Assembly: GCF_002904295.1 (NCBI RefSeq)
Contig: NZ_PPHG01000001.1
Location: 1 to 64,000 of the forward strand
DNA length: 64,000 nt
Direction: 5' to 3'
DNA from: Amycolatopsis sp. CA-128772
GTDB taxonomy: Bacteria > Actinomycetota > Actinomycetes > Mycobacteriales > Pseudonocardiaceae
The notes under the pieces were generated by a model. It was not told the DNA's origin, searched no databases, and saw only the letters and a list, made by a program, of their open reading frames with translations. Shown here one piece after another: positions 45,079 through 53,636 of this stretch. Made by a program: the position numbers and the translations under genes. How positions within the stretch are numbered: position 1 is the stretch's first letter; each line of letters begins with the position of its first letter.

Positions 45079-47373
45079 ATGGACGCTGTGTCCCGGCGGA
45101 CGGTGCTCCGCTCCGCCTCGGTCCTCGCCGGGGCCGCCGCCTTCGGAGGGCTCTGGGCCCGCGCGGCGCCGCCCGCGGTCGCCGCCGGCGGAAATCCGCA
45201 CCGGGAGGTCGCCGGAGATGCGCGGATGGTCTGGCGGCGGCTGCCCAAGAACTGGCAGGAAGGCCCGTTCCTCGCCAACGGCTACCTCGGCGCCCAGGTC
45301 TACGCCGGCGCGACGCCGAACGCGCTCAAGTTCATGCTCGGCCACACCCAGGTGCAGGACCAGCGCATCCAGTGGGAAGCCGGCATCGGGCTCTCGCGCC
45401 TGCCCATCGGCTACCTCACCCTCACCCTGGCCGGCGCGATCACCGCCGTCGACTGGACGCTCGACCTCTACAACGCCGAGCTCGGCGGCACCATCACCAC
45501 CACCCAGGGCTCGGTCGCCTTCTCCGCCGTCGTGCACAACGACCTCGGCGTGCTGCTCGTCTCGCTGACGCCGAGCGCGGGCGAAACGAACCCCGCCTGG
45601 GCGTTCCGGCCGCTCGAGTCCGCCACCACCCGGACCGTCCGCAAGCCGCCCGAGTACGTCGCCAACCCCGCGCCCGAGCAGGCCGGCGGTTACTGCGCGC
45701 AGCCCCTGCTCGCCGGTGGCGGGTACACCACCGCTTGGCAGGAACGCGCGATCGGCACGAGACGGCTGTTCGCCGCCGCCGTCGCCTACAGCTTTCCGGG
45801 CACCACGCACACCGCCGACGCGCGCAACGCGGTCCGGAAAGCGCTTGCCGCCCGCCCGGACGCGCTGCTCGCCCGGCACCGCCGCTGGTGGAACGACTAC
45901 CACCGGCGCAGTTTCGTTTCGGTGCCCGACAAGCAGGTGCAGCGGTTCTACTGGATCCAGCTGTACAAGATCGCCGCCGCGACCCGCGCCGGCGGGCCGG
46001 TCGTGTCCGAATGGGGGCCGTGGTTCCCCGAGGTCGGCAACAGCTGGACCGCCGTCTGGTGGAACCTCAACGTCCAGGTCACCTACCCGATCGTCAACAG
46101 CACCAACCACCCCGAACTCGACGCCGTCACCGAGACGTTCCGGCGCGACCACGCGAACCTCGAAGTCTCCGTCCCGCCCGCGTACCGCGACAGCGACACA
46201 TACGCCCTCTCGCACCCCGGTGACTGGCGGCTGCGCCCCGGCGGCACGCGCTCGGTGGGCGTCCCGGGGACGACGTCCAAGACCGACCAGACCGGGAACC
46301 TGTTGTGGGGCCTGCACAACGTGTGGCTGGCCTACCGGCACCACATGGACCGTCGCGTGCTCCGCGACGTCCTGTACCCGACGCTGGCCAAGGCGCTGAA
46401 CTTCTACCGCCACTTCCTGTTCACCGGCCCGGACGGGGCGCTGCACCTGCCGCTGACCCGGTCGCCGGAGTACGCCGACGCGCCCGACTGCACCTACGAC
46501 CTGTCGCTGATCCGGTGGGCGGCCCGCACGCTCGTCGACTCCGCCCGCATCCTCTGCCTCGACGAGCCGCGCGTGCCGATCTGGCACGAAATCAGCGCGA
46601 AACTCGTGCCGTACCACGAGGATCCCGCGAATGGTGTGCTGATCGGCGACGGCGTTCCCCTGGCTGCGTCGCACCGGCACTTCTCGCACCTGTTGTGGCT
46701 GTACCCGCTGCGGGAGAGAGTCTGGGACCGCCCGGGCGACCGCGACCTCATGACGCGCACCTTCACCCATTGGGCCGCCGACCAGACGGCGTGGCACGGC
46801 TACAGCTACGCGGCCGCGTCGTCGATGCAGTCCGTGCTGGACTCACCCGAAGAAGCATTGCGGTACCTGAAGTTCTTCCTCGACCGCAACGTCGTGGCCG
46901 ACACCGAGCTGACCGCGAACACGATGTACCGCGAGGGCGCCAACTTCGCCATCGAGAGCCCGATCACCGCCGCCCAGTCCGTTGTGGACATGATGGTGCA
47001 GGGATCCGGCGGGGTGCTCAAGGTCTTCCCGTCGGTGTCGGCGACCTGGCGGGACGCCTCGATCGCCGGGCTGCGCGCCGAAGGTGCGTTCCTCGTGGAC
47101 GCTTCCCGTCGCGACGGCAAGACGGAATTCGTGCGTGTGCACAGCGAAGCCGGTGAGCCCCTGGTGCTCCAGCACGGTGTCGCCGGGGACGTCGACGTCC
47201 GCGACGAGCACGGCCGCCGGCTGCCGTGGCGGCCGTCCGGACCCGGGCGGATCGCGATCGGGCTGCGGCGCGGCGGCACCGCTGTCGTCACCCCACGGGG
47301 CAGCCGGCCGGCCTTCGCGCCGCGGGACGTCCCGGCGCTCGGTCCGGCGCCGGCGTGGGGCCTGCCGAGCTGA
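45079..47373 (+). CDS. GH95-like Tat-exported glycosidase, paralogue 1
   Basis: 764 residues with a twin-arginine signal (SRRTVLRSASVLAGAAAFGG). N-terminal beta-sandwich (WRRLPKNWQEGPFLANGYLG), then an (alpha/alpha)6 barrel with WWNLNVQVTYPI, HNVWLAYRHHMDRRVL, YADAPDCTYDLSLIRW, HRHFSHLLWLYPL and a C-terminal GVLKVFPSVSATW segment. These match alpha-L-fucosidase/galactosidase-type GH95 proteins. The likely catalytic acids lie in SPEYADAPD but are not certain. ATG follows CGGAGG. Followed 25 nt later by a close paralogue. Substrate not determinable. Confidence 0.82.
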   Translation: MDAVSRRTVLRSASVLAGAAAFGGLWARAAPPAVAAGGNPHREVAGDARMVWRRLPKNWQEGPFLANGYLGAQVYAGATPNALKFMLGHTQVQDQRIQWEAGIGLSRLPIGYLTLTLAGAITAVDWTLDLYNAELGGTITTTQGSVAFSAVVHNDLGVLLVSLTPSAGETNPAWAFRPLESATTRTVRKPPEYVANPAPEQAGGYCAQPLLAGGGYTTAWQERAIGTRRLFAAAVAYSFPGTTHTADARNAVRKALAARPDALLARHRRWWNDYHRRSFVSVPDKQVQRFYWIQLYKIAAATRAGGPVVSEWGPWFPEVGNSWTAVWWNLNVQVTYPIVNSTNHPELDAVTETFRRDHANLEVSVPPAYRDSDTYALSHPGDWRLRPGGTRSVGVPGTTSKTDQTGNLLWGLHNVWLAYRHHMDRRVLRDVLYPTLAKALNFYRHFLFTGPDGALHLPLTRSPEYADAPDCTYDLSLIRWAARTLVDSARILCLDEPRVPIWHEISAKLVPYHEDPANGVLIGDGVPLAASHRHFSHLLWLYPLRERVWDRPGDRDLMTRTFTHWAADQTAWHGYSYAAASSMQSVLDSPEEALRYLKFFLDRNVVADTELTANTMYREGANFAIESPITAAQSVVDMMVQGSGGVLKVFPSVSATWRDASIAGLRAEGAFLVDASRRDGKTEFVRVHSEAGEPLVLQHGVAGDVDVRDEHGRRLPWRPSGPGRIAIGLRRGGTAVVTPRGSRPAFAPRDVPALGPAPAWGLPS

Positions 47374-47398
47374 ACCGAGCTCTCGACGAGGAGGTCGA

Positions 47399-49669
47399 AT
47401 GGACATCACCCGCAGAACCGTGCTCGGTGGCGCGCTCGCCGGGATCGCCGCCGCCGGCTTGACCCCCGCGTTCGCGGAAGCGGAACCGGGGAGCGACGAC
47501 TTCGGCTGGGCCGGGTTCCTCGGCACCGCGGACCTGTATTGGCGGCGGCTGCCGAAGACCTGGTACGAAGGCCCGTTCCTGGGCAACGGGTTCCTCGGCT
47601 CCGGCATCTACGCCGAGCCCGGGCGGAACGCGATCCGGTTCAACGTCCAGCACAGCCAGGTGCAGGACCACCGGCCGGAGTTCGGCTCGCTGTTCGGCCT
47701 GGCCCGGCTGCCGATCGGCTACTTCACGCTCGAACCGGTCGGCGCGATCACCGCGATCGACTGGCGGCTGGACCTGTGGAACGCCGAGCTCACCGGCACG
47801 ATCACGACCGCGGCGGGCAGCCTGAGCCTGCGCGCGATCGTCCACACCGGACAGGCCATGCTCGCGGTCGAAATCCGGCCGTCCGAAGGGGAGCGGGCGT
47901 TCAGGTGGGTGTTCCACCCAGCCGTGGCGGTCAGCCCGCGCGCCGATCCGGTGTGGAACAAGCCGCCGCCGGCGGGCTACACCGCGAACCCGCCGGTGCA
48001 GCTGTCGGCGAGCGGTGACACGCAGCTGGCCGTCCAGCCGCTGCTGGCCGGCGGCGAGCACGTGACGGCGTGGCGGGAAGTCACGCGTGGCGGCGCGCGG
48101 ACGCTGTACACGTCCGTGGCCTGGTCGCACCCGGAGAAGACGTCGGTGGCGCGGGCGCTGGGCACGGTCCGGACGAGGGAGTTCGCCGTCCTCGCCCAGG
48201 ACCACCGGCGCTGGTGGCACGACTACTACCGGCGTAGCTTCTTGTCCATTCCGGACACCCGGTTGCAGGGTTTCTACTGGATCCAGCTGTACAAGGTCGC
48301 CTCGGCGGCCCGGCGCGAGGCACCGGTGATGGCGACGTCCGGGCCGTGGCTGGAAAACACGCCGTGGCCGGCGACCTGGTGGAACCTCAACGTCCAGCTC
48401 GAGTACTGGCTGATCCACGGCTCGAACCACCTGGAGCTGGACGCGGTCAGCTACGCACTGGACAAGTACCGGGCCAACCTGACGAGCCAGGTCGCTTCGC
48501 CGTACCAAGCCGATTCGGCGGGCATCCCGCGGACGACGGACATGACGCTGCTCAACGGCGTCTCGAACCCGACCAGCGGGTTCCCGGTCGGGATCCCGGG
48601 GCAGGACACGCCGACGCCGGAGGTCGGCAACCTGACGTGGGCGCTGCACAACGTCTGGCTGTCCTACCGGCACACCATGGACCGCCGGCTGCTGCACGGC
48701 ACGCTGGTTCCGTTGCTGCGCAGAGCGATCAACTACTACCTGCACTTCCTGGCGCCGGGCCCGGACGGGAAGCTGCACCTGCCGCCGACGTTCTCGCCCG
48801 AGTACGGCGTCAACGCCCCCGACTGCACCTACGACCTCTCGCTGATCCGCTGGGGCTGCAAGACACTGCTGCAGCACGCTCCCGGCGACCCGCTGGCGCC
48901 TCGCTGGCGGGACGTCCTGGCGACGCTGGTGGACTACCCCGCCGACGTCGACGGGTACATGATCGGCGCCGGGGTGCCGTTCGCGAAGTCGCACCGGCAC
49001 TATTCGCACCTGCTGCAGATCTACCCGCTCCACGACGTCACCTGGGAGCAGCCGGAGCACCGGGCGATCATCGAGACGTCGCTGAACCACTGGGTCGGCT
49101 TCGAAGGCGCGCTGCAGGGCTACACCTTCACCGGGGCGGCGTCGATCTCGGCGCAGATGCTGCGCGGCGACCAGGCCGCGTTCTACCTCGGCGAGCTGCA
49201 ACGGCGGTACATCCAGCCGAACACGATGTACAAGGAGTCCGGGCCGGTCATCGAGACGCCGCTGTCGGCGGCGAAGTCCCTGCAGGACATGCTGGTGCAG
49301 AGCTGGGGCGGGGTGATCCGGCTGTTCCCGGCGGTGCCGGCCGCCTGGGGTGACGTCGCACTGCGGGACTTCCGCACCGAAGGCGCGTTCCTGCTCAGCG
49401 CGTCCCGCACCGGCGGGAAGACGCGCTGGCTGAAGGTGCACAGCGAGGCCGGGGCGCCGTGCGTGCTGCGGCCGGGCATCGACGGCGACCTCGCGGTGAC
49501 CGACGCGCGGGGCCGGGCGCGGCGCTGGCGGCGGCTGGCCGGCGGGGACGTCCAGGTGGAACTCGGGTGCGGCGAAGACGCGTTCGTGTACCGGAAGGGG
49601 GATCGGCCGGACTTCGGCGTCCGGCCGGTGACGCCGTCCGGGCCGAGCGCGCCGTGGGGGCTGCCCTGA
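47399..49669 (+). CDS. GH95-like Tat-exported glycosidase, paralogue 2
   Basis: 756 residues with a twin-arginine signal (ITRRTVLGGALAGIAAAGL). The same domain order and many identical blocks as the preceding gene: WRRLPKTWYEGPFLGNGFLG, FYWIQLYKVASAARREAP, WWNLNVQLEYWLIHGSNH, NAPDCTYDLSLIRWGCKTLL, HRHYSHLLQIYPLHDVTWEQ, NTMYKESGPVIETPLSAAKS. The two arose by tandem duplication and then diverged, probably toward different glycans or linkages. Start ATG after GAGGAGGTCGA. Confidence 0.82.
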   Translation: MDITRRTVLGGALAGIAAAGLTPAFAEAEPGSDDFGWAGFLGTADLYWRRLPKTWYEGPFLGNGFLGSGIYAEPGRNAIRFNVQHSQVQDHRPEFGSLFGLARLPIGYFTLEPVGAITAIDWRLDLWNAELTGTITTAAGSLSLRAIVHTGQAMLAVEIRPSEGERAFRWVFHPAVAVSPRADPVWNKPPPAGYTANPPVQLSASGDTQLAVQPLLAGGEHVTAWREVTRGGARTLYTSVAWSHPEKTSVARALGTVRTREFAVLAQDHRRWWHDYYRRSFLSIPDTRLQGFYWIQLYKVASAARREAPVMATSGPWLENTPWPATWWNLNVQLEYWLIHGSNHLELDAVSYALDKYRANLTSQVASPYQADSAGIPRTTDMTLLNGVSNPTSGFPVGIPGQDTPTPEVGNLTWALHNVWLSYRHTMDRRLLHGTLVPLLRRAINYYLHFLAPGPDGKLHLPPTFSPEYGVNAPDCTYDLSLIRWGCKTLLQHAPGDPLAPRWRDVLATLVDYPADVDGYMIGAGVPFAKSHRHYSHLLQIYPLHDVTWEQPEHRAIIETSLNHWVGFEGALQGYTFTGAASISAQMLRGDQAAFYLGELQRRYIQPNTMYKESGPVIETPLSAAKSLQDMLVQSWGGVIRLFPAVPAAWGDVALRDFRTEGAFLLSASRTGGKTRWLKVHSEAGAPCVLRPGIDGDLAVTDARGRARRWRRLAGGDVQVELGCGEDAFVYRKGDRPDFGVRPVTPSGPSAPWGLP

Positions 49670-49711
49670 TCGGCGTTTTCGCTAGGGTGTTCTCCGACGA
49701 GGGGAGCGGGG

Positions 49712-50599
49712 ATGAGCGAGCCGGGCGGCAGACCGGGCCAGTACCCGCCGTGGCCGGTGCCCGTGCCGCCGAAGCGGTCGTCGGCCACGGCGATGGTGCT
49801 GGTCATCGGGTCGGTCGTGGTCGTCGTGGTGATGGTCTTGGCCTTCCTGGCCTTCGGCTCGCCCGGGTTCCTGCGCAAACCGGACGGCCAGGCCGGCGGC
49901 GCGTTCTGGTCGTCGTCGTCGTCATCGAGCTCGCCGCCGGTCGCGCCCGGCCCGCCGGCCGCGATCCCGGGCGAGCGCGCCCCGATGCCGAAGCGGACGC
50001 GACCGCTGGCCGACCCGGTGACGTGCGCGTTCACCCCCGATCCGGGCCCGCCGGCGCCGAAGAAGGCCGCGCTGCCGCCCGACGGCCCGGCGTCGTCGAC
50101 CGGGACGGCCGGCGTGCAGCTGGCGACGACCGCGGGGGACATCGGGCTGACGCTGGACCGCGCGTTGGCGCCGTGCACGGTGGTGAATTTCCTGAGCCTG
50201 GCCCGGCAGGGGTTCTACGACGGCACGTCCTGCCACCGGCTGTCGGTCAGCACCGGGCTGCAGATGCTCCAGTGCGGCGACCCGGTCGGCGACGGCACCG
50301 GCGGCCCGGGCTACACGATCCGCGACGAGGTGTTCCCCGAGCTGACGTACGGCCGCGGCATCCTCGCGATGGCGAAGACGACGGCCCCGGACTCCGGCGG
50401 ATCGCAGTTCTTCCTCGTCTTCGGCGAGACGAACATCCCGCCGGAGTACACGGTCTTCGGCGGCATCGACGACCCGGGCCTGGCGACCCTCGACGCGATC
50501 GCCCGCCGCGGAATAGACCCGGCCAAACCCGGCCCCGGCGACGGCAGCGGCCCACCCACGACTCCGGTGACCATCACCCACGTCACCGCCACCCCGTAA
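49712..50599 (+). CDS. Membrane-anchored cyclophilin-type peptidyl-prolyl isomerase
   Basis: 295 residues. A short cytosolic N-terminus, one transmembrane helix (AMVLVIGSVVVVVVMVLAFL, about 25-47), a Ser/Pro-rich extracellular linker with a run of eight Ser, then a cyclophilin domain: LDRALAPCTVVNFLSLARQGFYDGTSCHR, YTIRDEVFPELTYGRGILAM and GGSQFFLVFGE (first block shown is LAPCTVVNFLSLARQGFYDG). It likely assists folding of exported proteins. The stop codon lies inside repeat family B. Confidence 0.9.
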   Translation: MSEPGGRPGQYPPWPVPVPPKRSSATAMVLVIGSVVVVVVMVLAFLAFGSPGFLRKPDGQAGGAFWSSSSSSSSPPVAPGPPAAIPGERAPMPKRTRPLADPVTCAFTPDPGPPAPKKAALPPDGPASSTGTAGVQLATTAGDIGLTLDRALAPCTVVNFLSLARQGFYDGTSCHRLSVSTGLQMLQCGDPVGDGTGGPGYTIRDEVFPELTYGRGILAMAKTTAPDSGGSQFFLVFGETNIPPEYTVFGGIDDPGLATLDAIARRGIDPAKPGPGDGSGPPTTPVTITHVTATP

Positions 50600-50659
50600 C
50601 TCGTGTGATCACAGCCGGAACTGGCGTGATCGGAGCCGTGACTCGCGTGATCGGAGCCG
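50597..50659. repeat. Intergenic repeat, family B (copy 2, tandem form)
   Basis: Three 21-bp units in tandem: TAACTCGTGTGATCACAGCCG (split here as TAACTCGTGTGATC, ACAGCCG), GAACTGGCGTGATCGGAGCC and TGACTCGCGTGATCGGAGCC each followed by G. The unit is the same as at 39270-39365 but arranged head to tail. The first unit begins with the TAA stop of the cyclophilin gene. No unique spacers. Confidence 0.8.
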
Positions 50660-50683
50660 CTGACCGCGAGCCGGCCGTCCAGG

Positions 50684-51550
50684 TCAGAGGTCCAGCACCA
50701 GGCGGGGTGATCGCGCGCGGGAGACACACGGGTACATCCGGCCCGCCGCCGCGCCGATGTCGTCGCGGTGGTCCGGTTCGCCCTCGATGACCGTCACCTC
50801 GCAACTGCCGCACACGCCCTCCCGGCACGCGGACGGCACCGGGCGCCCGGCGTTGTTCAGCGCGTCGAGCAGGGATTCGTCCGCCGGGACCGGGATCGTG
50901 CCGCCGGATCGGGTGAACTCGACCTCGAACGGCGTGTCGGGCCCGGACGTCCGTGGGGTGGGCTGGAAGCGCTCGGTGTGCACCCGCGGGAACACCGCCT
51001 CGGCCGCGTCCAGCATCGACGCCGGCCCGCAGCAGTACACCTCCGCGGACGGGAACTCGCGGGCCAGGGCCACGAGGTCGGGGCGTCCGGGCCGCACGCG
51101 GTTTCCGTACTCGGCCGAGAGTTCCGCGGCGAACGGCCGGCCCGCGTACGCCAGCGTCGCCGCTGCGCCGGACGCGACCGCCGCACGCAGCATCGGCAGG
51201 ATCGGCGTGATCCCGATCCCGCCCGCCACGAACAGGTACTCCGGCGCCGGCAAGAGCGGGAAGTGGTTGCGGGGAAACGAAACCGACAGCGTGCGGCCCG
51301 GCCGCAGGAACAGGTGGACGTACTCGGACCCGCCCCGGCTCAGCGGGTCGTGGCGGACGGCGATCCGGTAGGCCGAGCGGTCGGCGGGGTCGCCGCAGAG
51401 CGAGTACTGCCGCGTCAGCCAGTTCGGCAGCTCCAGGTCGATGTGCGCGCCCGGCTCCCACGGCGCCAGCGGGCCTTCGTCGCCGCGCAGGACCAGCGAG
51501 ACGACGTCGCCGGTGACGCGCTCGACGCGGTCCAGGATGGTTTTCTGCAT
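50684..51550 (-). CDS. PDR/VanB-family reductase (FMN/NAD + 2Fe-2S)
   Basis: 288 residues. Flavin-binding barrel with RQYSLCGD, NAD domain with FVAGGIGITPILPML and VYCCGPASMLDAAE, and a C-terminal plant-type 2Fe-2S domain (SACREGVCGSCEV, then MYPCVSRA). This is the order in phthalate dioxygenase reductases. It transfers electrons from NAD(P)H to an oxygenase; no oxygenase lies beside it. Directly follows the PPOX gene (one base between), so co-transcribed. Confidence 0.9.
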   Translation of the reverse strand: MQKTILDRVERVTGDVVSLVLRGDEGPLAPWEPGAHIDLELPNWLTRQYSLCGDPADRSAYRIAVRHDPLSRGGSEYVHLFLRPGRTLSVSFPRNHFPLLPAPEYLFVAGGIGITPILPMLRAAVASGAAATLAYAGRPFAAELSAEYGNRVRPGRPDLVALAREFPSAEVYCCGPASMLDAAEAVFPRVHTERFQPTPRTSGPDTPFEVEFTRSGGTIPVPADESLLDALNNAGRPVPSACREGVCGSCEVTVIEGEPDHRDDIGAAAGRMYPCVSRARSPRLVLDL

Positions 51551-51551
51551 G

Positions 51552-52172
51552 TCAGTACAGCCTCCGGTAGCCGGCTTCGAGGAGCTGCTCGAACAGCACC
51601 GGGTCGGCGTTCATCTGGTCGGCGGCGATCTCCCCGGCCGAGGGCAGCTCCGCCGCGAGCGCCTGGCTCGCCGGGTCCCACAGGCGCGACCGGATCAGCG
51701 CGCGGCCGCAGTGGAAGTACACCTGCTCGACCTCGACGACGATCGCCAGCGCCGGCGACTTCGCCTCGGTGCGCATCCGGGCGAGCACGTCCGGGTCGTC
51801 GGTGACGTACGCGCTTCCGTTGACACGCAGCGTTTCCCGCATGCCGGGGACGAAGAACAGCAGGCCGACGCCGTCGTTCACGGCGATGTTGCGGAAGGAG
51901 TCGGCGATCTTGTTGCCGGGCCGGTCGGGCAGGGCCACCGTGCGCTCGTCGAGGACCTTCGCGAAGCCGGGGTAGTCGCCGCGGGGCGAGCAGTCGGCGC
52001 GGCCGGCCGCGTCCGCCGTCGCGAGGGTGAGGAACGGCGAGTGCGCGATGAAGCGGCGGGCGTGCCGGTCGATGCGGTCGCCGATCTTGGCCTCGATCAT
52101 CGCCTCGGGCTCGCCCAGCCGGTCCCGCACCTCGGCCGGGGACACTCGGCGCAGCGTGTTTGTGCTGGTCAT
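51552..52172 (-). CDS. PPOX-class flavin protein (MSMEG_1061-like)
   Basis: 206 residues with a split-barrel pyridoxamine-phosphate-oxidase-like fold: RRFIAHSPFLTLATADAAGR, SPRGDYPGFAKVLDE, LPDRPGNKIADSFRNIAVN and GLLFFVPGMRETLRVNGSAY. Such proteins bind FMN or F420. Paired with the 2Fe-2S reductase, it may form a small redox system for an aromatic or xenobiotic. A CATAAT -10 lies 6 nt before the ATG on the minus strand, so the transcript may be leaderless. Confidence 0.87.
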   Translation of the reverse strand: MTSTNTLRRVSPAEVRDRLGEPEAMIEAKIGDRIDRHARRFIAHSPFLTLATADAAGRADCSPRGDYPGFAKVLDERTVALPDRPGNKIADSFRNIAVNDGVGLLFFVPGMRETLRVNGSAYVTDDPDVLARMRTEAKSPALAIVVEVEQVYFHCGRALIRSRLWDPASQALAAELPSAGEIAADQMNADPVLFEQLLEAGYRRLY

Positions 52173-52182
52173 GACATAATTA

Positions 52183-52196
52183 TGAGCAAATGCTCA
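52183..52196. promoter_or_regulatory. Perfect 14-bp TetR operator
   Basis: TGAGCAAATGCTCA is a perfect palindrome, 11 bp before the PPOX gene and 33 bp before the TetR gene. Next to it CATAATTATG (52175-52184) is a second palindrome that includes the probable PPOX -10. Binding would cover the PPOX promoter. Confidence 0.8.
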
Positions 52197-52228
52197 GGTC
52201 TTGACTACTCGCTTTCGCCGGAGGGGCC

Positions 52229-52846
52229 GTGACACCGGACGAGCGCCGCATCCAGCCACGTAAACAGCCGCGGCAGGTCCGCGCCGAGCTGACCCGGCAG
52301 CGGATCCTGACCGCGGCTGCTCACGTTTTCGGCGCCCACGGCTACGCCGCCGGCACCACCAACCGCATCGCCGAGCGCGCCGGCGTCTCGATCGGCTCGC
52401 TGTACCAGTACTTCCCGAACAAGGACGCGATCCTCGCCGAGCTGCTGACCCGCCACCTCGACGACGGCGCGGCGGCCGCGGCGAAGATCCGGGACGGGGA
52501 GCTGCCCGGCCCGATCGAGGACATCCTGCGGCTGCTCGTCCGCAGCGCGATCGACTCCCACCTCGACGACCCGCAGCTGCTGCGGATGCTCAACGAGCAG
52601 GCGCCGCGGCCGGCGGAGCTGCTGGAGAACGTCGAGCGGCTCAAGCGGTACTGGTACGGCTACCTGCAGGAGATCCTCGACGGGCACCCCGAGGTGCGGC
52701 TGGCGGACACGGCAACGGCCGCGCGGCTGATCTTCACGACGATCGAGCTGGTCGTCCACCAGCTCGCGGCCGAGCACGAGCCGGTGGACAGCCGCAGGCT
52801 GGAGAACGAGATGGTCGCGATGCTGACGCGGTACGTCCGGGGCTGA
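52229..52846 (+). CDS. TetR/AcrR-family regulator
   Basis: 205 residues. HTH region: ELTRQRILTAAAHVFGAHGYAAGTTNRIAERAGVSIGSLYQYFPNKDAI (core TTNRIAERAGVSIGSLYQYF). The C-terminal ligand domain is of the TetR_C_33-like helical type. GTG start. Divergent from the PPOX-reductase operon, with a perfect operator between; likely its ligand-responsive repressor. Confidence 0.9.
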   Translation: MTPDERRIQPRKQPRQVRAELTRQRILTAAAHVFGAHGYAAGTTNRIAERAGVSIGSLYQYFPNKDAILAELLTRHLDDGAAAAAKIRDGELPGPIEDILRLLVRSAIDSHLDDPQLLRMLNEQAPRPAELLENVERLKRYWYGYLQEILDGHPEVRLADTATAARLIFTTIELVVHQLAAEHEPVDSRRLENEMVAMLTRYVRG

Positions 52847-52873
52847 GCTCCGGCCGCCGCGGCGGCACGGGAC

Positions 52874-53188
52874 CTACTTGACCGCCTGCGCCACCAGGGC
52901 GGCGATTCTCTGCTCGACCGCAGGCGTGACGTCGGTCAGGGCGAAGCCGGCCGCCCACATCGGTCCGTCGTCCAGGTTCGCCTGGTCGCTGAACCCGAGG
53001 GTCGCGTAGCGCGCCTTGAACTTCTCCGCGCTCTGGAAGAAGCAGACCACCTTGCCGTCGAGGGCGTAGGACGGCATGCCGTACCAGAGCTTCGGTTCCA
53101 GGACCGGGGCGTGGGCCGTGACGATGGCGTGGACGCGCTCGGCCAGGACCCGGTCCGGCGGCGCCATCTCGACGATCTTCGCGACCAC
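52874..53188 (-). pseudogene. DUF1801 protein, N-terminally truncated
   Basis: 104 residues remain: VAKIVEMAPPDRVLAERVH, LWYGMPSYALDGKVVCFFQS and YATLGFSDQANLDDGPMWAA match the YdhG/DUF1801 core. As I recall, homologues carry about 45 more residues before VAKI. Those are absent, and the sequence runs straight into the NodB remnant with no gap or ribosome-binding site before the GTG. A deletion probably fused the two genes. The remnant could still be expressed. Confidence 0.7.
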
Positions 53189-53500
53189 TCGGGAGGGCGA
53201 CGAGCTTCTTGCCGTTCGGTGGCCGGAACAGGATTTCGCCGGGGTAGCCGGTGGTGCGGATGGGCGTCGGTGCCTTCGACCTCGTCGGCGACCCAGGACG
53301 GGTCATGCCGATCATCCGGTCGTGGCCGAAGCTGTGGTCGCCGGGTTCGTGGCCGGCTTCGGCGATGTCTTTCGCCAGGCCGGGATGCGCGGCGATGTCG
53401 CGGCCGACGATGAAGAAGGTCGCCGGTACCTCGCGGGCCGTCAGGGTGTCGAGGATCGTTCTGGTGCCGGCGGGGGCGGGGCACCCCGAAGCCTGATTGT
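53189..53500 (-). pseudogene. NodB polysaccharide deacetylase remnant
   Basis: On the minus strand TILDTLTAREVPATFFIVGR, DIAAHPGLAKDIAEAGHEPG, DHSFGHDRMIGM is clear NodB-domain sequence including the metal-binding H-S-x-x-H. Then a frame change (PSWVADEVEGTDA in the next frame) and a return to the first (IRTTGYPGEILFRPPNGKKL). The shifts correspond to about -1 and -2 bases and cancel. The N-terminal TFDDG catalytic motif is missing: the sequence begins at GCPAPAGT. Both ends are cut, so it is non-functional. Confidence 0.82.
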
Positions 53501-53504
53501 GACG

Positions 53505-53564
53505 ACGGACGGCGGCGGCTTGTCAAGGCGGGAAAGCGTGCCTTGACAAGCCGCCGCCGTCCGT
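53505..53564. terminator. Perfect 25-bp hairpin
   Basis: ACGGACGGCGGCGGCTTGTC... (53505-53529) is exactly complementary to 53540-53564 (core GCCTTGACAAGCCGCCGCCG), loop GGGAAAGCGT. It lies 73 nt beyond the 3' end of the uronate dehydrogenase gene and at the broken 5' end of the NodB remnant. It is probably a bidirectional terminator or a dispersed palindromic element. Confidence 0.75.
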
Positions 53565-53636
53565 GTTCTGGCTTCGGATCGGGGTTGCCGGCGGTCTGGG
53601 TGCCCCTTCGGGGCCTCCTACAGCGCCCCTTGGGCG

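Noticed and set aside
50597..50659. CRISPR-like 21-bp tandem repeats
   Set aside because: No spacers between the units and no cas genes in the window.
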